Shown: piece by piece, positions 1 through 11,344 of the stretch
Position numbering within the stretch: the first letter of the stretch is position 1
How the letters are laid out: each line of letters begins with the position of its first letter
Notes under the pieces: model-generated
Database searches by the model: none
Told to the model about the DNA's origin: nothing
Seen by the model: only the letters and a program-made list of their open reading frames with translations
NCBI RefSeq assembly: GCF_007655135.1
Contig: NC_045133.1
Span: forward strand, 19,565,845-19,629,844
Origin: Punica granatum
Taxonomy: Eukaryota; Streptophyta; Magnoliopsida; Myrtales; Lythraceae
Direction: 5' to 3'
Length of the DNA: 64,000 nucleotides
Made by a program: the position numbers and the translations under genes

Positions 1-891
1 CAACCCAGGTAGAGTCCTGACATGTGAAATTCACATAAGCTTCATCACAAATGATGTAGGTCTCTCCATCACATGCCACTGCTGTAGTGCCTTCTTCCTT
101 CTTGCTCTCACCGTTGCCATTCTGATTTTTCTTCAGAGCTCTACACTCCCTTTTGTAGTGTCCCTCTTTTCCACAGTGATAGCAAGTGACCACTTTCCTC
201 GTCTTCGACTTTGATCTGCCCCTCGATTTGCCACGTGAGTTACTATGCTTGAAGAGAAATTTCTGCTTTGACTTCTCCCCCGTTGTTCAGTAACCAAAGC
301 TTCAGACTGAATGGAAATTCCCGTGCCTTTCCTTCTAGTCTCCTCATTAAATAAACTGTCTGTCACCGTAGCCAACGATAGCTTCCCGTTTGGCGCAGAA
401 TTGCTTAATGCAACCACAAGTGTGTCCCAATTATCCGGTAGAGTCCCTAAAAGTAGACAGGCCTGCAACTCATCGGGTAATATTATCTCTAGGTTCGTCA
501 ACTGGTTAATAATATCCTGGAAGTTACTCATGTGCGCAGCCATATCACCTCCATCCTGGAAACGAAGATGAACCAGCTTCTTCACGAGGAATGCCTTATT
601 TTGTGGTGTCTTCCTCGCATAGAGATTTGTCAATTTATCCCACAAAGCTTTCGCATTTGTCTCCTGAGCAACATGATGATAAATACTATTGTCTATCCAC
701 TGCCGAATCAAACCAATAGTCTTCCGATTTGTGCGTTCCCAAGCCTTGTCATCCTTATCTTTGGGTTTCGCGGAATCCCCTTCAATACGATCGTACAAAT
801 CCCTGCAAAATAGAAGATCCTCCATCCGAGACTTCCATATAGAGTAGTTGGTTGCATTCAACTTGAACATAGATCCTGTAGACTCCTCCAT
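1..891 (-). pseudogene. Copia gag polyprotein start (UBN2 gag + CCHC knuckle), one frameshift
   Basis: The protein starts MEESTGSMFKLNATNYSIWK, the usual beginning of UBN2/copia gag, and about 204 codons follow the family well (W-x-L-x9-Q-N-K-A region, then LPDNWDTLV). Near 275-285 the frame is lost in a run of five Gs. One base to the side the frame stays open to the window edge and holds the zinc knuckle CYHCGKEGHYKREC (CX2CX4HX4C, 184-143) and a stretch ending FTCQDSTWV, just before where protease should begin. Gag packages element RNA into virus-like particles in the cytoplasm. A single indel in a homopolymer could be a real inactivating mutation or a sequencing error, and everything else looks intact. 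Confidence 0.88.
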
Positions 892-930
892 CTCGAAAAC
901 ACCGAAAAACTCAAAACTTCTCTAACCCGA

Positions 931-943
931 GGCTCTGATACCA
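931..943 (-). other. Primer-binding site (initiator tRNA-Met type)
   Basis: The minus strand reads TGGTATCAGAGCC two bases downstream of the LTR end. This is the standard plant LTR-retrotransposon priming site complementary to the 3' end of tRNA-iMet. Confidence 0.92.
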
Positions 944-945
944 CT

Positions 946-1631
946 TGTTGGGGTTAGGGATGTACTCAACCAAACAATAACGCAGCGATTAATCTTCCTC
1001 CCCTTCTAGTGTAATCGAGATAGGAACTAATCAAATCAACCAACTAGCAGTAAAGTAAAACAACACCAAGAATTTACGTGGAAAACCCCAATGTGGGGAA
1101 AAACCACGGGACCAACTCCGAATCAACGATCCACTATGAAGGTTATACAATGTCTTTCATCAAGGGTAAACCCTTGGATCACCAAACTCAAGAGAAACAC
1201 TCTCTTGGATCACCCAAATACTAAATTCGTCACCCACACCGGGTGGTTCACAAAATTAGCTGAAACAGCACCTACAGAGCTCGAATAGAAATTCTGACCG
1301 TTCAGAAGTTAGCCCCACGTGTTGTGAAGCTGCTGTCAAAATTTCGTCCCAATTGGAGTTCGTTTGATGTCCCGATCGAGGTTTGATCTCCAGCTGCGCG
1401 CTGCCCCTGCTCTTCGAATTCTGCTGTCTGCTCTTCCCTGGTTTTGTGCTGCTATGCTGCTGCACTTCTGCCGCTCTACTCTAATCTGCAGCTGTTCTGC
1501 TGCTATTTATACCTCAGCTGATTTGCTGAAACAAAAACCCTAATAAAATGGGTTCTTGGGCTTATTAAGGCCCGATAAAAGCCCAATACAATTTGAGCCC
1601 AACTTCCTCCAAATTGGAGGGATACCCAACA
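946..1631 (-). repeat. 5' LTR of the copia element (686 bp)
   Basis: Bounded by TGTTGGG and CCCAACA (perfect terminal inverted repeat with TG...CA ends). The inner end lies 2 bp from the primer-binding site. A TATAAATA box is present on the minus strand at 1511-1504, about 120 bp inside the LTR, as expected for the U3 promoter. Confidence 0.9.
1504..1511 (-). promoter_or_regulatory. TATA box in the copia LTR
   Basis: TATAAATA on the minus strand within the LTR, upstream of PBS and gag. It is the likely core promoter of the element's genomic RNA. Identified by motif and position only. Confidence 0.6.
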
Positions 1632-1772
1632 ATTTGTACTCTCACGGTCATGAAATTCAGCAAATGCTTTCGGGTTGATGCCCTCAGGGATATGCCCCAA
1701 CCTTTCTTCAGTTGTCTCGTGCTTATCATAATATGATTGCTTTAATGTATACTTATGATCATCGAACTTCAT
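1632..1772 (-). pseudogene. Possible plant transposase_24 (Ptta/En/Spm) fragment
   Basis: The minus-strand frame begins MKFDDHKYTLKQSYYDKH and continues through ERLGHIPEGINPKAF to the copia LTR boundary. This resembles the plant Ptta/En/Spm-associated domain, in which a K-x-Y-Y segment is followed by ERL-x4-P-x-x-I/V-x-P-x-x-W/F. The copia element appears to have inserted into it. Only about 45 residues are visible, so the family call is tentative. Confidence 0.35.
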
Positions 1773-4700
1773 AAATTACGGTTAATAATTTAAATTGTTA
1801 AATATGATAATAGAAAATATTAATTTCTACCTCCCAACACTAATAAATCGGCTATAAAAGGTAAGATCTATTGATTGTTTGCATTAAATAGTTTCGTAAT
1901 ATTATTTTTACCATCAATACCAATGTCAATTCAATGTAAATTTTACCGCCAATGTTGGATAGTAAATGGGATATAATAGTAAATATATTGTAATTCATAG
2001 ATTAATATATATATAAAGTTTAATTAATAAGACATATTATTATAAATAAGAGTAGCAAATATGAAAATAAAAATACATTAATTTGAATCATTATATTATT
2101 TCAATAGTAAATAAGTATTCATAATCTTAGGAAAATGAAGAAAATTTATAATTATATGAATTTAAACTTTATTGCATAATGTTTTAAAACTATTGCAAAT
2201 CTTATAAAAGTTCAATTAAGTAATAAATCTCTAACGGAAAAAATTGATTAATTTTAGCTAAAATTATTCAAATTCACAAAATTTAATATATGAGATTTGA
2301 CTAAGAATAACACAACATATAGTGAACTTGGATTTTATTTTAAAAAATAAAAATTATCCTCAAAAATTTTTCTTTGATAACTCGTTGGAAATCTCAATTT
2401 AGAGAATATTGCAGAGCATGACAAAGAGATCATGATCTAAAGAGATTACACATGACAACTAAAGATAACAGTTAAGCAAGTGCAATGAAAACAGTTATAG
2501 TTACTAATTTTTTATCGGATTAAAAACATGATAATTTTGAAAACACTACACCACTCTTTTTCTTCTGCTTTTCCAAGATAATTGTAATATATAAATTAAT
2601 CAAATTTCAAAAGATATTTGGATATAATTAGTATTATAAACTATAGAAGAAAGGAATATATTTTCATGAAATGCTTGAAATATAACTAAAACGAGTAACT
2701 TTGAATTATGTTAATAAAAATATATTTATCGTAAAGTTTCGTGCAGCGCACAAGCAAAAAAATCCAGTATATATATAAAATTATAACCAAAGCATTAAAT
2801 AGGAGTAGAAAAGAAAATGTGAAAATAATATAGGGGTAAATGGTAAAATCTTAGAGGCAAATTGGTAAGATTTTACTAATTCATATGTTAATATGTTATA
2901 TATATTACATAAATAAAATATTCAAAAATGTAAGGAAGCATATTTCAATCACTTATTATCATATCGTTAACAAATAAATATATTCATAATTTTAAGAAAA
3001 TAAATAATCACTTATACTTATATAAACTTAAAATTAATTTTAAAAATTAATCATTATATCTAATTTTATGAAAGCTTAATTAAATAAAACTCTAAGGTTA
3101 TTTATCTAAGCTTAATTAAGTTTCTAGGTTATTTTATGTAAAAGTGTTCAAATTTAATATATAGAATATCAGTTATTATAAAGACGCACAAACAAATACT
3201 GAAGTTTAAAAGATATGATAGATTGTATGGTTCTTAGTCTAAAATAAAACTTATGATCTTATCTAAAAGTATTCAGATTTTCTTAAAAATTAATTTAATA
3301 ATTACAATGATGTATATGTTACATGAATTCGTTAAGAACTTTTGATATATATTTAATATATATTCTTCTATTATAAGTTGTATTTACTGCATATAGAACT
3401 TTTTACATGCTAATATAAATTATAAATTCAAACCAATTATTATTTTTATATTTAAACTTTTATAATAAAATTTTCTTTATAAAAGTTGATGAAGAACTTT
3501 CCTTCTCATACTTTCCCGGCATGTCATAGATCGTACAACCAAAAATAGGTTCTTTCTCTCAAACACAACACTCTTTATTAAGTCTTCAAGAATCAAATTC
3601 AATCTAAATGTAATCATAAATATATGACTTATGGCTTTTCATGAGTTCAAGCCTTTTCAACCTCTAAACCTGAGGTGGCAGAGGTAGCAATACAATGCCG
3701 TGCCGATTGTCATGTCCTCTTAATTTGGTGGTGACTTGAAAGGTTTCGTAAACAGAAATATGATTCGTCCTAGACGGCACATTCCGATGCGTCGAGTTAT
3801 TATTATTATTATATATGTATAGATACTTGTCCAATTTATTTGACCAACGTTACAAAATCTCGGGCATCAAAATTGAATAGTGGAAGCCTCATTGCGAAAT
3901 TTGATGCGACTGAGGAATTTTGTCACAAAATGGCGTAGCCTTAAAGTTAAGGACGAGGTTCAAACTTTTAGTGAGGTGATTGGGACTTCCATGAATAATT
4001 GCGCAATTAATGTTCCCAGACTTTTGAATCATAATCTGTACCTTAAGATGAAACCGGGCTTGGAAAAAATATGAGTGTGTTGACGAAGACGATTAAGAAA
4101 TTGATGAAAGTTGGAAGCAGCCATCTTCGGATAAGAGCTGAAATTTATTTTTGCCACAAACACTAAAAAAGGAAAAAAAAATCCTTAAGGACTGAAAATT
4201 TGAGCCCTCTAGACTCTTTTGCTGAGTGAGCTTTCCATCAATCAAGGGTCAATTGGTTCAGGGCACGAAAATCAAAAGGAAAATACAATCGAAATGAGAT
4301 GAAATGGGCCAAAGGTGGAAAGGAAATGATAAATTTTAATTTTTATTGGTTCAATGAGGAATCGGAATTTAATTCCATTTGGTTGTATTTGATTGAAAAA
4401 AATTTAATCATTATTTGTAAAGATTTTTCAGTAGCACTCCAAATTTCTTTTGAGAATATCATATCATAATTCGCTATCATAAATTGATGACAGAGGGAGG
4501 CTACCATGACCTCGATAGAGATCGGCCATTAACCCTTATGGCCTTTGCATATCTCGACTAACCATTGAATCTGCTTTCGGAGACTTGTCCATGATTTATA
4601 TGTGAACCAGTCATCTAATCCATCCGTTATGCAGACTTTTTTGCGTTTTTTTATTTTATGTTGATATCAAGGTTGTCAGAATCGTGATTTTACCTAGAAT

Positions 4701-4974
4701 CGGTGGAGAGTCGTGAAATCGTGAATCGATTAGTGAACCATAAGATTCTACATATAATTAAAAAAAAAGCACACATATATATATATGTATCATACTTTCC
4801 TAGGCAGAAAAGATCAATCATTGTTCATTCAAATAAAGATCATAAAAGCACGAGACATCGTTACAAATTATTAAAAATCAAGGTCCAAATCACAATTCAT
4901 AATTTAAACTCAAACTCTTGAAATAGAAATAAAAAGTTAACGGCGTAAGTCATAACATAGGATGAACAAACAGA
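1773..4974. other. AT-rich intergenic stretch, no gene seen
   Basis: Long runs of A/T with stop codons in all frames. The only open stretch above 60 codons is 3880-4074 (plus), which has no motif I recognise. A short (TA)n tract lies near 4772-4790. Confidence 0.6.
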
Positions 4975-5560
4975 TCAAATCTGATCCAAATCTTCATCGT
5001 CAACTTCGACATCATCATCATCCAAAGCATCAAACTCATCTTCTTCGGGAAGCTCCAAGTTATCAACAGTGACATGCTCTTGTGCGCATATATTCTCTAC
5101 ATCTTCATCGCCAATTTGAATAACTCCACCTTCTTCATCACCATCATCCTCACGACCAAGAGCACGCAAGTTAAAATTATGTCTTGAGATTGCAATATTC
5201 TCGATCTCTTATTCGGCAATCCATTCATCATCGGAAAAAATATCCTCCACTTGAAGATTAACTTGCTTTTGAACTTCTTATCTTTCAACTTTAAATTATA
5301 CATCACAAATACTATATCATTCATCTTCTTTTAATGCGACCAATTTTTTCTCTTTGTGTGTACCTAAGCAAAACAGTTAGTAGATATATTAAAATGAATT
5401 CTGGTAAGGTAAAACATGATAAAAAAAAGAATTCATATAATACAATTTCAAAAGCAATCCAATTACACTCCCATTCCGAAGAACTACAAATCAAACCTAA
5501 TATCCTTATACCAAATATTTGCAACTCTATGAGTAGAATCACAATTCTAACAACCATAGT
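4975..5560 (-). pseudogene. Fossil hAT transposase C-terminus (dimerisation domain)
   Basis: Read on the minus strand, 5527-5422 gives a segment containing ELQIFGIRILGLICSSSEWE followed by CNWIAFE, matching the hAT dimerisation signature (IRILSQTCSSSGCERNWS-x-F). Downstream, with frame changes, comes MNDIVFVMYNLKLKDKKF, which corresponds to the usual L-V-Y-V-x-Y-N-L-x-L segment. A W-I-rich piece and a very acidic tail (5169-4975: EEDEFDALDDDDVEVDDEDL) follow, as in many plant Ac/hAT-like proteins. Several frameshifts and stops mean no protein is made. No BED finger, N-terminal region or inverted repeats were located. Confidence 0.75.
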
Positions 5561-5699
5561 TGATATTATTGTATTTACGAATTTTATAATAACAAAAAAT
5601 GTGAAATAAATAATCTTCTCGAAAATATTTAATATATAATAAATACATAGTTGATGGAAAGGGCAGATGATGCGGATCAACAAAACAAATGATGCCTTA

Positions 5700-6522
5700 A
5701 TCTGCCTGATGATATAACCACATTTAGGCCGAAACCGATTAGCTAGTTGATAATTAGGAATTTGATGAGTCAGATATAGATTACAGGTGCTTTTGTTTCT
5801 TTAGTTTCGTATTTTCTGATATTTCGGTTTTGTTATGATAGATAGCTAAAATTTCAGGGATTGTCCTTGCTGCAATTTTCCCTAATATGAATAGAAGAGT
5901 CTAAATAAAGACTAACATGAAAAGAGAATGTAACACAGTAACATACGTTTTCACCTTATAACCAAAATGTTACAAGTTCGATATTTAGGAGAACTATCCT
6001 TGTATTAAGATTTCTATTTCGTTATATAAGACCTATGAACTTCCCTTGTAATCGTACTGCCATGAATGAAACCATTCCCTAATTAATGCCCTTAGCCTTC
6101 AATCCCGATGGGGGCAAATATGAACACAACATAAAAATATTGAGGCAGATTCGGAGATAAATAAACCTGCAGATTTTACTGATTTCCAACTTGTCGTAAC
6201 AGCACGGATGTGTTGAGCCTTCAGATGATAATAATCAGAACATGTAACTCCAAATTTTCGTCGCATTAGAGAGTTTATAAAGCAGAACCGTAATATGTAC
6301 GTAAATAAGTAACCGTTGAGAGGCGTAGCGTCATTATGAATATAAAAGTAGTTTGCCCTTAGGCAGATCCAAATTGAGACTTTTCTTTACAAACTCACAG
6401 GTCTGTACCCTGTCGTTCAATTTCAATATGTTCACCAATATGTTGCGGGCTTTCACCTGTCAATTACCAGAGGTATGAGACTCGAGCATAGGTGTGTGCA
6501 CTGCCCAAGCACTAATATACAA
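5700..6522. other. Intergenic / 3' flank of the UKL gene, nothing recognised
   Basis: No coding signal. The part nearest 6523 is probably the 3' UTR of the UKL gene on the minus strand. No clear polyadenylation signal was assigned. Confidence 0.5.
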
Positions 6523-9500
6523 TCAATCATCAGTACCGAAGTAACGATCTCCAAACTCGCCCATGCCTGGAATAACACGGAACTCCTCATTTAGCGCCAC
6601 ATCGATCTCTGACGTGACAATCTTCAAGGAGGGGAACCGCTTGCAAACACAGTGGATTCCTTCTGGGGCCTGGAGTTGAAAAGGAGCAACAGTGCGATAA
6701 ATTTCATTAGATTCCCTGATTACAGTACCAAATAAAAGGAGGTGACCACAAAAACGGCGTGTCACTTACCGAGATGAGGTTTAGGAAGATTATGTGTGAT
6801 TCAGGAACTCCTTTCTCTATCAGCAGCTCAATTGCTTGGTTCGCGGAGTTACCTTCAAAAGAGTCCAAAACAGACACCATAATATTGTTTCATAGATATA
6901 GCATATTCGTCGTAGAGGGTTGCATTATGGTAGAATCATTATTAAAATCTCCCTTTTATTCAATTACAAAACTAAAGATTAGGACGATGATCGCGGTAAA
7001 GAGCCTTACCTGTTGCGAGAACAGGATCTAGAAGGAGGACATGTCGTTCACAGATATCCTTGGGAAGCTTTTCATATATTAGCTGCTCATGTAGATCCAA
7101 TCAGACAAAAAAGCATTAGTACTTAAAATATAGTAATTTAATATTAACCCTATGTTTTCTTCTTATGCTGAAGAGATTAATCTCCTGTTAAACAGGGAAC
7201 ACGGGAAAATGTAATGTAAAGAGGGAAGGTAGGAAAATTCTTCACCTGTTTCCCATTGTCTCCATCCCTGTGGATAAGAATTTTCCCGATTTTTATTCCT
7301 TTGCAGCAGGCTCGTAATGCATTTTCCATGCTCTCCCCACTTCAAATAAAACAACATGATGAAAGATTGTCAAAACTTTTAGAGGTCAACAGAAATTACT
7401 TCAGTCTGTTTGGAATATCTTTGAAAGGGAAAGCAGGAGAAGAAGGAATTTTAAAAGGGGCTATGTGTTTATCCAAATATACATCATTCAAGCAGCAGCA
7501 ATACGGATATGAGAAGGTTTAGTAATTTAGCCACTGACGTTAATGTGCACAATTAATCCATCTAGTATGTGTATATGAATGCTTACCTTCGGACAATGGA
7601 AACTCCACACAATTTCTTGCAAAAATCAACTCCAGTATACATTGAACCTGAAACAAGAAGTTCATTTTAATGAATGATCCAAATGCTGTTCGGAGCATGT
7701 ACTTTGCAAATGAAGAAGACTTCTACCACTTTTCATCCTAGCTATCTAAACAATTTACATTAGAAGCAAGGAAATTCAATGATACAGACTAGAAAACAAG
7801 AATTTACTTTGGACTGTGGAATATATGAACAAGAATTCAATTTACATCATTAAATTTACCCTTACTTAAGCTTAATTGAAAAAGCATAGAAAGATGGAAA
7901 AACAAGACAATAATACACTTTACCAACCCACCTGTTGGAGTGACTACTTGTTTCTCTGTGAAAGGAAGATGACCCAGCCCATGCTCAACAACCTAAAGGT
8001 TTAGATAATGAAATTTCAGGACTCGGAAGTCCAATTTAACAGGTGCAAGGATATCAAATTTGTCTGCAATGTGTAATATGAATCTAGATACCAATCGAAT
8101 CAGTCGATCAGAATAGAAGACAAAATCATGCTTTGATATGTCCTTGTCTCGAATCAGAGTATGCATGCCTCTTATCTGTAACAGCCACATCCACCATGAG
8201 AAAAATAGTCAACAAACTTGTTTGCATTAAAAAATAACCATGAGGCAAAGTACAAAATGATATACCTGGAATGTTGATTGTATGACGTACACGTTGGAAT
8301 ATATCTTGCACAAGTCATGCTGACCAAGCTTTGTTCTAATATGTTGCACAATCAGGTCAACGGCGATGTGATTCTCACCTCCACGAGGTATGATAACATC
8401 AGCATATTTCTTTGATGGTAGGACAAAATCATCAAATGCAGGCTTCACAAACTTTGCATACTGCAAATTGGCATTGGAAAGTAATGGAACCATTATTTCT
8501 GAAAACAGTACGAGTAGAAGTACAGAAGAGAACCATCGATTCTAGTAGAGACACCAAACCTCAGAAGTAGCATAATATTCAAACTAATGATTGAAGGCAA
8601 GAGCAATCACTTATGTTGTGAGAAAAACTACAAGAAGAGGCTTCATTGGTAACTTTGCAGCTTTTTCTAGCTACAAGTAGGGATAGGGAAGTGCCAAATA
8701 ACTTATAGCTGCAATTGTTATACATTAAGAATACACACGAATTTTTCCAAGTTAATGACAAGATTGCTGAGAAGTGAGGCTTACCATTTCAAGAACAGAG
8801 TCTATGTCCCTACCCCGCTCAACAGTGTCACGTCGTATTCTGCGGGCAAGCCTCACATCAGCATCTATAACAATTGAATCATAAGTATTAGGCATGATCA
8901 CAGAAGGTATCTCGCAGAATTGCAGATTCAAAAGGAATGAAATCCCAGAGAATTTGGTTGTAAAGAAGACATGGAATCATGACAGACACTCCCTTAGTGA
9001 TCCTGCCACAAAAGCTACTTCCTATAACAGTCGAAAGAAACCCCAGTAGCAATAAGCTGGAAGAGAATCATAAGTTGTAATGAAGAAATCTAAACATAAT
9101 GTCTAAATTATTTTGACCTGTATCAACAAATATTTTCATGTTCATAAGGTTTCGCACTCGTGGGTCATGGAAAACCAAAATTCCCTCCAGGATAATGACA
9201 TCGGATGCGTTAACCTGCAAATATATGTCAATGTTAGTAAAATGAAGGGAAAAAAGTTCTAGGATGAATAAAAATCAGTAATTTCATTTCACCATTCAAA
9301 CGGAAGAAAAGAACCAGAAAAAAGGCCAATGCACTTAATGAACTCAGAGGCGTCAAGGACGGCAAAGGTGTATATGCCTTTTACTCTAGCTGGAAGTGCG
9401 AGAAAATACAAACTAATTTAAATGATCAAGGAAATTGATGTTGCTGGTGATTTTTATTAAGCTAGCAGATAGGACTGAGACTCTGAGTTGCCTAAATGAA

Positions 9501-10593
9501 TGTTCTTTTCTCATCTTTGCCACTCAAAATCACATCAACAGATAAACCTTAGAAGCAAAGAAGGCTTTCACGAAAGCTCTCAATAACAACAGCAGATATA
9601 CATATTGAATTGACTTGGCCTACCTGGCGAAAGGTATCTGAACGGCGACGATGAGTCTTGAAATTATACACAGGAACCTGATAAGATTGACCAGCTTTGA
9701 GTTTCTCAATGCAATCCAGAAGCTGTTCAGTGTCAAATGCATCTACAAAGGAAAAGAACCAGTTGATAACACAATTCACAGAAATTGTAAGTGCAGATCG
9801 CACGAGATAAACTGACCGACAATATACCATAATCTGACGTTAAAGTTAAATAACAAAAGAATAAAAATTACCGGGATGATCAAAGTTATACTCCTGTACA
9901 CGTTCTGATTCTTCAGGGGTCAGACCACGGTAAAATGAATCCTGAAGTATGCTAATAGTCAAATATTTCGCATAATCAATCACCATACTCATGGCACGAT
10001 GCAGAAAATGTATCAATGTAAATGCCCTGAAATTACGAATGCAATCAAACTCAAACCTGATTGACGAGCACAACACGGTGGTCGTGAAGCTGCTGTATAA
10101 TCATGTCGCACACCGTGGTCTTGCCCGAAGCAGTACCTCCGGAAACTCCTGCACAGATCAATCAAGCAAGACCAGCTATTCGAATTAAAAGCTGAAAAAT
10201 TCAATCTTTGGCCCAGAATCAATGAAAAATTCTAAAATTTGAGCATCTATCCGCATTCTCTGTGCAAGGCTTTTCGGAGCAGAAAGCACCGGTGCGCTGA
10301 TGTTATCGATCTTGGCTTTGGCAATCGACGAGGCAGGGCTCAATCGTGAGAGAAAGCAACGGGTGTTCTTCCTTGCAAGCTAACCGAAGAGGAGAATCGA
10401 GCTCACCGATGACGAAGGGCTGCTGGATTGAAGAGCTGGAGTCGAATTGGGGGGAGGAGGAGGCGGCAGCAGCTGCTGCAGCGGTGGTGGCGCGGGGGGA
10501 GGCGGAAGGAGAGGAGAGGAGGCCGTCGAGGCGTAAGCCGGAGAAGTGAACGCCGGAGGCTGCTTCCATGACCGCGTCAATCTCTTTCTCCAT
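6523..10593 (-). CDS. UKL: Uridine kinase / uracil phosphoribosyltransferase-like protein (UKL), 14 exons
   Basis: Exons: 10593-10407, 10148-10057, 9941-9872, 9742-9624, 9214-9118, 8864-8785, 8460-8266, 8175-8092, 7992-7932, 7647-7587, 7339-7246, 7082-7010, 6852-6770, 6669-6523. All junctions are GT-AG with consistent phases; total 1443 nt, 480 aa, the normal UKL length. Residues about 58-245 form the uridine kinase with P-loop [12 protein letters not shown] (63-74) and QDSFYRGL. Residues about 290-480 form the UPRT-like half with the PRPP-loop motif DPVLATG (399-405) and C-terminus [12 protein letters not shown]. The kinase phosphorylates uridine (and cytidine) to UMP in pyrimidine salvage. 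In plants the contribution of the UPRT half is doubted in the literature. The N-terminus ([14 protein letters not shown]...) carries an Ala/Ser/Pro-rich low-complexity stretch before the kinase. The 5' leader probably contains an 8-codon uORF. Confidence 0.97.
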
Positions 10594-10690
10594 GGCAGCA
10601 GCAGGTTCTTCTTCAACTGAAACTGACCCCGAAGTGGAAAAGAGCAGAGCAAAGCACTGCCGTTAGTTCGCAGGGATCTCTCCCCCTCTT

Positions 10691-10717
10691 CTACTGAACA
10701 CAACTCGCAGAATCCAT
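10691..10717 (-). other. Possible upstream ORF (8 codons) in the UKL leader
   Basis: On the minus strand ATG-GAT-TCT...TAG encodes MDSASCVQ, ending 97 bp before the UKL start codon. Whether it lies inside the transcript depends on the start site, which I cannot place. Confidence 0.35.
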
Positions 10718-10721
10718 TCAC

Positions 10722-11340
10722 TCATTCCCAATTTAAATATTTACATTTAATTAATCAAGCCAATATATGTATATATTTATATATTTTGAGAATTAATTAT
10801 TAAATAGAAGAAAAAGAGAAAAAAAACTAATAATTATATAGTTGAATAAATAGAAAAATTAAGTGAATGGAGGGAATTTATTATTAAAAAATTAATTGTA
10901 TAATTATAACGAAAAAAATGTGTAAAAATTTATTATTAAATAAGAAAAAAAATAAAATAATGATGATTATATTGTTGAATTTGAAAAAAAAAATAAAGTG
11001 AAGGGAAATTGAAATGGAGTTTAACTTTATTACCGATAATTCAATAGTACATATACTAAAAAGTAGTGCATAGCATGATATAATATAATTAATCTATATA
11101 TGGGTATAACAATTTTTTTAGGGTAAATTATGGGGAAAAAAACAAAATTTTGCAAAAACTTAAAATATTTTGACTCCAATTTTTTCTTTTTGATACAACT
11201 TGGCTTTTGTTAATCGCCGTCAGTGTCCTTTGACCTTTTTTCTTCCTACAAACCCTTGAACTTTTTTTTTTTTCTGTTTTATTTGCGTACGTGGATGTAA
11301 TGGAGTCTGCGGGATCCACCTACTTTAAGTCTCTGGGAGC
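10722..11340. other. AT-rich intergenic DNA with MITE-like debris
   Basis: 10740-11030 shares the phrase around AATGATTATATTGTTGAATT with the Tourist MITE at 12775-13070 and with 53660-53990, suggesting a degraded relative. 11110-11330 resembles a lone, decayed Mutator-type terminal repeat (poly-A/T runs plus CGCCGTCAGTG and ACGTGG). No genes. Confidence 0.35.
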
Positions 11341-11344
11341 TTTA

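Larger units (their letters stand above)
1..1631 (-). mobile_element. Copia-type LTR retrotransposon, 5' part, cut by the window edge
   Basis: Reading on the minus strand, the element runs LTR (1631-946), primer-binding site (943-931), gag (891 leftwards), then the window ends just before protease. Only one LTR is visible, so LTR-LTR age and target duplication cannot be judged. The order LTR, tRNA-Met PBS, UBN2-type gag and CCHC knuckle is the canonical Ty1/copia arrangement. Confidence 0.93.

Noticed and set aside
3880..4074. 64-codon plus-strand frame
   Set aside because: Protein-like in places, but no family recognised, no splice context, and followed by stops.
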